This document shows, piece by piece, positions 1 to 5,105 of a stretch of DNA of 8,130 nucleotides (position 1 is its first letter; every line of letters begins with the position of its first letter). Under the pieces are notes generated by a model that worked only from the letters and a program-made list of their open reading frames with translations, was not told where the DNA came from and made no database searches. Made by a program: the position numbers and the translations under genes. The DNA is from Pseudomonadota bacterium (GTDB lineage Bacteria; Pseudomonadota; Gammaproteobacteria; Burkholderiales; Burkholderiaceae_B), in the NCBI GenBank assembly GCA_023422555.1, contig JAFAGQ010000242.1, positions 1-8,130 on the forward strand, read 5' to 3'.

Positions 1-65
1 CACCACAGTGTCTCTAGTAAAAGGCGAACACGGCCATGAAGCCTATACACCCTCATTATGTCAGG

Positions 66-713
66 CTATGACGTCGCAGCACTCGCGACTTCCATCATTT
101 CGACGATTGCACGTTCTCTCAATTGCATCGCCATCTCCGAATTCAATCTGTTTAACCAAATTCGTTTGCGGAGATCAGTCTCCTTATCTACATTCAATTC
201 CACACGTTCTTCAGGCGCACAGCAAAGTAGAAAATCTTCTATTCCATTCCAATTTCTTGTAACGGGGAATCCGAATTTTTCCAGGCTAAGTGGAAACGTA
301 ATGTCTATGATTAACTCATCTGCCCCAAAACTGCACGTGAGGTAATTATGGATATCGTAAACCGTCACTCCTCTACTGCTCTGTTTGAGCGCTTTGGAGA
401 AAAATGCTCTATCAAAATCTATCCGAAAAGAGGCCATCCAGAATCTAGGACTATAGCCTGCAAGCTTCAATAACTCATAGGTCGCCAAATGTTTGGCAGA
501 GCATGTTCCCTTCCACTCGGTAATGCATGCCTCCGCGCTATTCCCGTGAATTGGTCGAGCATATGGCATATCTCGTATCATGAATAGAATATTTTTTAAC
601 GAGATTTTATTAGAGTCTGCGTTCTGAGCTGATTGAGAGAAGCCTAGTATTCGATCGCGCCAGTATTTCGGCAGCACAGAAATATCAATTTGCATATGAG
701 ATACAGTAGTCAT
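66..713 (-). CDS. Transglutaminase-like (papain-fold) domain protein, 215 aa
   Basis: I do not recognise the exact family, but the order of residues matches a transglutaminase-like cysteine peptidase fold. Cys71 lies in a G-T-C-S-A-K-H context at the start of a helix (CSAKHLATYELLKLAGY). His122 follows in D-I-H-N-Y, and Asp137 in I-I-D-I-T-F-P. This Cys...His...Asp spacing is usual for the COG1305-like superfamily, whose members cleave or form amide bonds. There is no signal peptide or membrane segment, so a cytoplasmic site is likely. The gene starts at ATG 713, about 90 nt downstream of the HTH regulator on the same strand, and is probably co-transcribed with it. No clear Shine-Dalgarno (SD) sequence precedes ATG 713 or the alternative Met7. 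The substrate is unknown. A toxin-like or peptidase role is only inference from the pairing with an HTH protein. Confidence 0.72.
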   Translation of the reverse strand: MTTVSHMQIDISVLPKYWRDRILGFSQSAQNADSNKISLKNILFMIRDMPYARPIHGNSAEACITEWKGTCSAKHLATYELLKLAGYSPRFWMASFRIDFDRAFFSKALKQSSRGVTVYDIHNYLTCSFGADELIIDITFPLSLEKFGFPVTRNWNGIEDFLLCCAPEERVELNVDKETDLRKRIWLNRLNSEMAMQLRERAIVEMMEVASAATS

Positions 714-802
714 TTGACTATCAACTGAGGAGACGGCTTCTATAACTTAGTAATAAGTCAGTATATATTGATCCTATGATGTGACGAATAAAATCACGCA
801 GC

Positions 803-1237
803 TTATTTCCAGCCGCGCTGCGTTTCTTCAAAGACAAATCTATTAGGGTCAGGTTCCGCATCAAGCTCAATGATCCTATCCAATGCGTCACAAATCGCCG
901 AATTTCCATCAAGGCGAGACAAGTAAACAAACTTAATTAGTCGTTGAGTAGCAATTGGAATCTTGCCGCGTCGTTCCCATAAAGACACGGTTTGTTCAGA
1001 GGATCCTACGATCTGTCCAATACGTGATTGTGAAAGACCCAATTCTTTGCGCAAAAACCGAAACTCAGAACCCGTCAGATGTGGCTTCCGTGCTAAAGTG
1101 CGCCCGATCACTTCATGTTGCTGATCAGCGTCCGCAATTGAAACGGCTTTCTCGCCGTTTATCACTCTCTCTTTGAATCCATTTGTTAGCCATACATTAG
1201 TAAGACCGGATTCCGTGTAATGGTGAGCATTAGTCAT
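803..1237 (-). CDS. XRE-family HTH transcriptional regulator (antitoxin-like), 144 aa
   Basis: DNA-binding regulator of a proteobacterial family with an N-terminal Y-T-E-S-G-L-x-N-V-W-L-x-N-G block, here at residues 7-20, and a C-terminal XRE/Cro HTH at about residues 57-95. The HTH reads LTGSEFRFLRKELGLSQ, then IGQIVGSSEQTVSLWERRG, with the typical L-S-Q and T-V-S-x-W-E positions. The reading frame is open up to ATG 1276, which would give 157 aa. I prefer ATG 1237 because family members, from memory, begin a few residues before the Y-T-E-S-G block. It also puts the inverted repeat at 1267-1293 in the 5' non-coding region. Neither start has a good SD. The gene is first in a probable two-gene minus-strand unit with the transglutaminase-like protein. 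Autoregulation through the inverted repeat is inferred. Confidence 0.85.
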   Translation of the reverse strand: MTNAHHYTESGLTNVWLTNGFKERVINGEKAVSIADADQQHEVIGRTLARKPHLTGSEFRFLRKELGLSQSRIGQIVGSSEQTVSLWERRGKIPIATQRLIKFVYLSRLDGNSAICDALDRIIELDAEPDPNRFVFEETQRGWK

Positions 1238-1266
1238 GAGATTGGTGTAAAAAGACACAGTCTGCT

Positions 1267-1293
1267 GGATACCCATTATTGTGTTGGGTATAC
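1267..1293. promoter_or_regulatory. Inverted repeat, candidate operator of the HTH regulator
   Basis: The half-sites GGATACCC (1267-1274) and GGGTATAC (1286-1293) form an inverted repeat, 7 of 8 positions complementary, with an 11-nt spacer. Half-site centres are about 19 bp apart, roughly two helical turns, as expected for an XRE dimer. The spacer holds a minus-strand AATAAT that could act as a -10 hexamer, though I see no good -35. The site lies 30-56 nt upstream of the preferred HTH start (1237) and in the divergent space before the glycosylase gene, so it could affect both. Confidence 0.4.
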
Positions 1294-1378
1294 GCGCATA
1301 ATTCGAGCATGATACTTCAGAAGCTTGTGGTATCGTGTCTTAACCGAATAACCGAAATTTTCGCAATCGCCGCTCAAC

Positions 1379-1750
1379 ATGACCCGAATCAATTGCATAC
1401 CAGTAGAAGAACTTTCGGGGCCGCACTTGGTGGCTGAATACCGGGAACTGCCTCGGGTATTTCGTCTGGCTGAAAAGGCATCATTAAGAGGAATCATAAA
1501 ACAGCCGAGTCAGTACACGCTCGGCGCCGGCCACATTCTTTTTTTCTACACCCGCCTCGGCTACCTTTCAAAGAGACATTGCCAGCTTGTCCAGGAAATG
1601 CGCCGGCGTGATTACAAACCCACCTATGAAGGGGTGCGCCGCCAGGATTTCCCAAATATCCCTGACGAATACTGGAACGATTGGAAACCTAGCAAAGAAG
1701 CGATGGCGCTGAACAGAATGCGGATCGCGGAACGGTCGTCTGTGAAATAG
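1379..1750 (+). CDS. pdg: Pyrimidine dimer DNA glycosylase / AP lyase (T4 endonuclease V family)
   Basis: DNA repair enzyme that removes UV-induced cyclobutane pyrimidine dimers by glycosylase and AP-lyase action. The N-terminus MTRIN followed by HLVAEYRELPRVF closely matches phage T4 endonuclease V (DenV). Thr2, which becomes the N-terminal nucleophile after Met removal, and catalytic Glu23 are both present. Arg3, Arg22 and Arg26, which contact DNA or substrate in T4, are also kept. The L-G-A-G-H block at residues 48-52 and the basic helix around K65-R77 are conserved too. The Thr2 requirement fixes the start at 1379 even though no SD is evident. At 123 aa it lacks the aromatic C-terminal tail (WYKYYG) of the 138-aa T4 protein; bacterial homologues are, as I recall, similarly short. 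It is divergent from the HTH gene and I see no LexA-like box. Confidence 0.95.
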   Translation: MTRINCIPVEELSGPHLVAEYRELPRVFRLAEKASLRGIIKQPSQYTLGAGHILFFYTRLGYLSKRHCQLVQEMRRRDYKPTYEGVRRQDFPNIPDEYWNDWKPSKEAMALNRMRIAERSSVK

Positions 1751-1881
1751 CGATTAAAATGGGTAATTTTTTAAGATGTAAGGATTGATTGATAAAACCA
1801 TGCTCGCAGGTTCGTCGATTATGGCGCTCTACTCGCTATCGCGAATCGGTTGGAAATAGAACTTACCAGGTTAAAAAGAAG

Positions 1882-2232
1882 ATGAAATCATTCTCAATCA
1901 TCCTACTGATGCTGATCTCTTTATGTCTCGCAACATCCGCAGCATATGCGCGTAATTATCCGTGTTCGGGCTCAAAAGGCGGAATCTCTCATTGCCGGGG
2001 AGAAACCTTCATATGCAATGATGGATCTGTGAGCGGGTCGAAACAAAGCTGCTCTGCGGTCCATGGTCACGGAAACTCGTCTGCCCTTGGCTTCGTTTCG
2101 CGTAGTAGTAAGAGACCGGAATTAAAAGATGGATCATCTTGCTCTTGTCGCTCTGGCAGCTATTGTACCGGGCCACGTGGAGGAAGATATTGCTATAACG
2201 ATTCGGGAAATAAAAGCTATTTGCGAAGATAG
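1882..2232 (+). CDS. Small secreted cysteine-rich protein, 116 aa
   Basis: The first 23 residues form a Sec signal peptide: Met-Lys start, hydrophobic core FSIILLMLISLCLA, and a likely cut after A-Y-A. The mature part is basic and has eight cysteines in two groups. The first group (C-S-G-S-K-G-G-I-S-H-C ... F-I-C-N-D-G-S) resembles a family of small periplasmic proteins in proteobacteria. The second (C-S-C ... Y-C-T-G-P-R-G-G-R-Y-C-Y ... G-N-K-S-Y-L) resembles the short T-G-P-R-G-G-x-Y motif of the so-called PBCV-type basic adaptor repeat. An even cysteine number suggests disulfides in the periplasm or outside the cell. The frame is open back to a TTG at 1789, but ATG 1882 is preferred: it starts the signal peptide directly and follows a purine-rich AAAAAGAAG. 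The function is unknown. It may share a transcript with the glycosylase 131 nt upstream. Confidence 0.7.
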   Translation: MKSFSIILLMLISLCLATSAAYARNYPCSGSKGGISHCRGETFICNDGSVSGSKQSCSAVHGHGNSSALGFVSRSSKRPELKDGSSCSCRSGSYCTGPRGGRYCYNDSGNKSYLRR

Positions 2233-2293
2233 GCAGATCATATGTCAGGCCCCTATGAGAAGCAATTACTGATGCCTGATTTGCCCTGGATAT

Positions 2294-2704
2294 TTAAAAA
2301 GCGATACGCGTGTTCACACGATAAGGACGTTCTGGCGATTTGGATTCAGACCGTGGAACCGTAGAAGTGCTTTGGCCATCTACGTGCCGTACCGGCAAAC
2401 TGGATAAATCCAACCCATCAACACAATTGGCATTCACACCGCACACCAACGGGTTGCTTCTCCGCTGATGGAAAACATAAATGCCACATTTACTGCAAAA
2501 GTAATGGCGCGCAATTCGGGTATTCCAGCGATATTCTGTTAACGCGTCACGCCCCGCAATAATCTGCAATGTCTCTTTGTCAACGGCCAGCATCCTGGCC
2601 GCGCGTTTGGAGCACAAGGAACAGTCACAGACAATTATCTCCTTCAGGTCAGCATTGAATTCGAATCTGACTGCCTGACAATGGCAAGTGCCGATGTATT
2701 TCAT
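2294..2704 (-). CDS. GFA/CENP-V domain zinc protein, 136 aa
   Basis: Member of the GFA (glutathione-dependent formaldehyde-activating enzyme-like) fold. The zinc-binding cysteines are in the usual order: C7-H-C9 near the N-terminus, C26-D-C28-S-L-C31, then C70-S-K-C73-G. The stretch FCSKCGIYVFH and the N-A-N-C-x-D-G-L-D-L-S-S-L-P-V-R-H block near residues 92-107 are also typical. The family name does not prove formaldehyde chemistry, since most members are uncharacterised. ATG 2704 is supported by an AAGGAA SD at 2711-2716, 6 nt away. After the expected end of the domain (H-V-D-G, around residue 110) about 26 extra polar residues follow, ending NTRIAF. That tail could be a lineage extension or read-through after a lost stop. 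The gene is divergent from the small gene at 2909. Confidence 0.88.
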   Translation of the reverse strand: MKYIGTCHCQAVRFEFNADLKEIIVCDCSLCSKRAARMLAVDKETLQIIAGRDALTEYRWNTRIARHYFCSKCGIYVFHQRRSNPLVCGVNANCVDGLDLSSLPVRHVDGQSTSTVPRSESKSPERPYRVNTRIAF

Positions 2705-2768
2705 GGTCGATTCCTTGAGTAGCGTAGCGTGCTCTTACAACTCGATTTTATAAGGTGTCGCGTTATTT

Positions 2769-2797
2769 TATATATGAAAGAATATGAGAACTCGCAA
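2769..2797 (-). promoter_or_regulatory. Possible sigma70 promoter for the GFA gene
   Basis: On the minus strand a TTGCGA (2792-2797) and a TATATA (2769-2774) are separated by exactly 17 nt. Each hexamer matches consensus at 4 of 6 positions. It lies about 65 nt upstream of ATG 2704 in AT-rich divergent DNA, so chance matches are easy here. Confidence 0.25.
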
Positions 2798-2835
2798 TCC
2801 CAGTACGGGTCGATTCGATAGATTTCATATCCGGG

Positions 2836-2864
2836 TTGATTATTCCTGGAGGGCGACTTAATAT
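2836..2864 (+). promoter_or_regulatory. Possible sigma70 promoter for the 81-aa gene
   Basis: TTGATT (2836-2841) and TAATAT (2859-2864) are 17 nt apart, each 4 of 6 to consensus. The predicted transcript start near 2871 leaves a leader of about 38 nt containing the strong SD at 2895-2901. The position fits the downstream gene well, but the hexamers are weak. Confidence 0.35.
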
Positions 2865-2908
2865 AGATGTAAACAATCGAGACGATAAATAAACAAAGGA
2901 GACTATAA

Positions 2909-3154
2909 ATGAACGAAATCAAAGTTGACATTGGAAATAAAAATTTCGCATTGAGAGAAGAATCAAATGGAGACTCAGTCGTATGGCGCGCTTTTGATTT
3001 GGCCACGAACCAGGCGGTAGAGGGCGCCGAATTTGTAGTATCGAGCGAAACTCTTTCTGATAGAGCACATACCGACCAGTTCGAGGATCCCAGTGAAGCT
3101 GCAGTTAACGAATTAAAGCAGCGCCTGGAGGAAAGATTTGGCGAGCGTGAGTAG
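2909..3154 (+). CDS. Small acidic protein of unknown function, 81 aa
   Basis: I do not recognise this protein. Translation is well supported: AAAGGAG at 2895-2901 is a near-perfect SD 7 nt before the ATG, with a plausible promoter upstream. The product is soluble and acidic, with no signal peptide or membrane segment. The N-terminal half alternates in a beta-like way (NEIKVDIGNKNFALREE, then DSVVWRAFDLATNQAVEG). The C-terminus (EAAVNELKQRLEERFGERE) should form a charged amphipathic helix. It stands alone, transcribed away from the GFA gene and convergent with the T6SS operon. A small DNA- or protein-binding accessory role would be guesswork. Confidence 0.72.
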   Translation: MNEIKVDIGNKNFALREESNGDSVVWRAFDLATNQAVEGAEFVVSSETLSDRAHTDQFEDPSEAAVNELKQRLEERFGERE

Positions 3155-3272
3155 CCAGCGATTATTAGAATGAAGCGGCCCGATTATCGCTTGGGTTAAC
3201 AATGTTAGATCTATTGCGTTTCAACGGTTATCAACGGCCGACTGCGCAAGCTGACTGAAACCCGATTCATTC

Positions 3273-3428
3273 TTAAAGGCAGACCCGATCGAACTGTTCC
3301 GCCTGCTCTGTCTCATCACAGTTACAATTGGGAAAACGCTTCGTCCAGCAAAGCGTCTGCAGCCTTGAGCGCTGCGCGACACTCCTTCAATCATTGATTG
3401 CGGCAGCATGGCCTTGCGAAATGACCAT
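3273..3428 (-). pseudogene. Possible frame-damaged small ORF downstream of PAAR
   Basis: An ATG directly follows the PAAR stop (TAA-ATG), with GGGGA 4 nt upstream, as in a coupled operon gene. It reads MVISQGHAAAIND and then meets TGA. A neighbouring frame continues with the protein-like KECRAALKAADALLDEAF. The original frame resumes at the TTTT-CCC run with PNCNCDETEQAEQFDRVCL and a stop at 3273-3275. One missing base near 3389 and one extra base near 3336 would reconstruct a single ORF of about 50 residues. The join is my reconstruction, not seen directly. A different frame (3221-3448) is also open but has Ser/Arg-rich, unconvincing composition. No family is recognised. Confidence 0.3.
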
Positions 3429-3731
3429 TTAATCCCCGACAAGGACATTCGCAGATCCTTCGCTCACCGTCCCGCCGCAAGATATTGGATCCCCTACCCG
3501 CCCAGCCGGTTTGCCGTTGATGAAGACTGAACCCGACCCCCCGGAAAGTTTACGGGCATGTTCCGGTTCATCGCATTTAGAGCAAGAGTGAGCGGCAAAT
3601 GCGTCTCCCTGCTTTGTGGCAGGAATGCCGTTAATGAAGACATCCGACGATCCTTCGATACTCGGTGTAGCCGGAAAATGGCATTCGTGGCCCGATGCAA
3701 GATCCCCTACTCGTACAGCTCCCTTGGGCAT
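3429..3731 (-). CDS. PAAR-domain protein, T6SS spike tip, 100 aa
   Basis: PAAR proteins sharpen the VgrG trimer tip and can carry effectors. Here two matching repeats are visible: V-F-I-N-G-I-P-A-T-K-Q-G-D (31-43) and V-F-I-N-G-K-P-A-G-R-V-G-D (69-81), each with the P-A-x-x-x-G-D signature. Candidate metal ligands are His15/Cys17/His18, His48 with Cys50 and Cys53, and Cys85. The length is that of a bare PAAR domain, with no toxin extension. The start at 3731 has a strong AGAGGAG SD five nt upstream, which overlaps the end of the preceding gene; the two genes are separated by 2 nt. It is the last intact gene of the vgrG operon. Confidence 0.93.
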   Translation of the reverse strand: MPKGAVRVGDLASGHECHFPATPSIEGSSDVFINGIPATKQGDAFAAHSCSKCDEPEHARKLSGGSGSVFINGKPAGRVGDPISCGGTVSEGSANVLVGD

Positions 3732-3733
3732 TA

Positions 3734-4468
3734 TTACTCCTCTTTGCGCATTTGGAATGCATAGATATTAAATTCAAGCATCGTGGAATTAATTGGATCA
3801 GGATTCACAATATCGCAGGATATCAGCACATTTCTACCGACATCTCCGTTAAATACAATGTATTTTTGATGACCGTTATTAAATAAAAATTCAATCGGCC
3901 ACTGGGGGTTATCGGGTCGAGGAGAATACCGGCCTCCCACAAAATCATCAGCCTCACAAAAGTCTCTCGTATAGTCCGCTTGAATGGGAGCCATGACAAT
4001 CTTGAAATTTCCGTCGATCGTAAACATGGAGCCATTCTCAGCGGTTGGCTTAGCAAGACTGATAGCTCTACCTATCGTACCTATTGCTCCTTCTGCTTTG
4101 GTTAGTAATGATGGTGTGCTGATGCTATTAACCAAATGCGAATTGACATCGTTTTTTCGTCCTACAAATGCAATTACCAGAACGTCGTCTCGCAGGTCCT
4201 CGCGAGGGTGAATGGTTAAATACCTAACCACCCGCTTGTAGCTATTAGGGCCGACGATATCCGACACCCTTATAAATGCGCTGCAATCCGCTTTTCCATA
4301 GAGAATTTTTCCGACCCAATCATTTTCGGTTGGATTGTTAAAAACATCTACTTTTGCGATTGAGAGTTTCGCTGCATTGGGATCAGGCATCTCCGTAAAG
4401 AACGGTCCATCGCCAATATCAGCGGGCAATGGCACTTCACTATATGGAACCTTATAGTTATCTTCCAT
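3734..4468 (-). CDS. Unknown 244-aa protein in vgrG-PAAR operon; candidate T6SS cargo or effector
   Basis: No family is recognised. The protein has no signal peptide and looks mostly beta-strand. There is a glycine/alanine-rich stretch at 127-139 (GAIGTIGRAISLA), the only part with weak membrane-active character. Cysteines are at 62, 171 and 218, histidines at 87, 111 and 200, and I see no clear catalytic motif. ATG 4468 has a GGGAG SD 6 nt away and overlaps the end of the 215-aa gene by 11 nt, so translation is probably coupled. PAAR follows after 2 nt. Its place between vgrG and PAAR is where effectors, adaptors and immunity genes usually lie. The gene looks AT-richer than its neighbours: two 60-nt stretches I counted gave about 30% and 42% GC. 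Effector is the leading idea; adaptor or structural accessory remains possible. Confidence 0.8.
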   Translation of the reverse strand: MEDNYKVPYSEVPLPADIGDGPFFTEMPDPNAAKLSIAKVDVFNNPTENDWVGKILYGKADCSAFIRVSDIVGPNSYKRVVRYLTIHPREDLRDDVLVIAFVGRKNDVNSHLVNSISTPSLLTKAEGAIGTIGRAISLAKPTAENGSMFTIDGNFKIVMAPIQADYTRDFCEADDFVGGRYSPRPDNPQWPIEFLFNNGHQKYIVFNGDVGRNVLISCDIVNPDPINSTMLEFNIYAFQMRKEE

Positions 4469-5105
4469 TACTTTCTCCCAAACTCTCGTATGCGTTAAAC
4501 CAACTATCCAGAGGCGACAGGGAAGTATCTTTGTTTCCCGTACTGTGCCGCAGGCATGCGAGGGTCATAGGCGAAAAACGCGCTGCTTCGAAAAAATCAA
4601 CGACAGCGGTATCGGGCTCGCTCGCAAAGTCACAAAAAACGGGACTTTTCTCGGGATGGAAATCCGGTATCAGTTGCACCAGTTCTTTTACACATGCTCG
4701 CTCCTTGCCACAAGCGATCCGCATGTACGTGGTAAGCGTGAGATCTGTAATAGACCTGGAAAGCGTATCATTAGAGAAAGCATTATGAACGATTGCGGCC
4801 AGATCCTGAGCAAATTGCATAGTCGTTTTATTGCCCGCTGCTGTTTCCAAAGCCGCGACGTACGGATTGGGCAATGATCGGCCTCCATCTGCCTTGATGG
4901 TTTTTATACAATCGGCAGGTAACGTTAATGTCGTAACTTTGTCTCTAATGTTTTGACCTAAGCTGATCAATGCATGGCTTGCCTGGGTATCAACTCCCCC
5001 ACCAAAACACGCCAATTCAACAGCATCCTTTGCGTGAGCATTTATAGAGAAAGTCAGAACCAGCAGGCTAGCTGAGCGAGCCCAAAAAGAACTTAATTTA
5101 GACAT
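4458..5105 (-). CDS. Sec-exported 215-aa protein of unknown function; candidate immunity protein
   Basis: No family is recognised. The N-terminus is a Sec signal peptide: basic start, hydrophobic ASLLVLTFS, cut after A-H-A at residue 25. The mature part has six cysteines (33, 66, 132, 138, 158, 184), suggesting three disulfides in the periplasm. The rest looks mainly helical. ATG 5105 overlaps the 3' end of vgrG by 13 nt in another frame and has no clear SD, which suggests translational coupling to vgrG. T6SS effectors do not normally use Sec signals, whereas immunity proteins against periplasm-acting effectors do. That points to immunity, with the 244-aa protein as the natural partner. The order (immunity before effector) is less usual, so this is an inference only. 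Confidence 0.82.
   Translation of the reverse strand: MSKLSSFWARSASLLVLTFSINAHAKDAVELACFGGGVDTQASHALISLGQNIRDKVTTLTLPADCIKTIKADGGRSLPNPYVAALETAAGNKTTMQFAQDLAAIVHNAFSNDTLSRSITDLTLTTYMRIACGKERACVKELVQLIPDFHPEKSPVFCDFASEPDTAVVDFFEAARFSPMTLACLRHSTGNKDTSLSPLDSWFNAYESLGESNGR

Noticed and set aside
721..930. 69-aa minus-strand ORF
   Set aside because: Out-of-frame shadow of the 3' end of the HTH gene and the gap after it.
1276..1497. 73-aa minus-strand ORF
   Set aside because: Antisense to the start of the clearly identified endonuclease V-type gene.
2251..2370. Small plus-strand ORF after the secreted protein gene
   Set aside because: Runs antisense into the GFA 3' end and has no SD or recognisable content.
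2701..3006. Minus-strand ORF with a hydrophobic membrane-like segment
   Set aside because: It lies over the divergent promoter region and the start of the well-supported 81-aa gene. AT-rich DNA readily yields hydrophobic residues, and no SD is present.
3171..3195. AAGCG/CGCTT hairpin as terminator between convergent genes
   Set aside because: Only a 5-bp stem with a 10-nt loop and no T-tract on either strand.
3221..3448. 75-aa minus-strand ORF overlapping the PAAR end
   Set aside because: It is Ser/Arg-rich and not protein-like, and the other two frames read better in the same stretch. Treated as part of the possible damaged gene.
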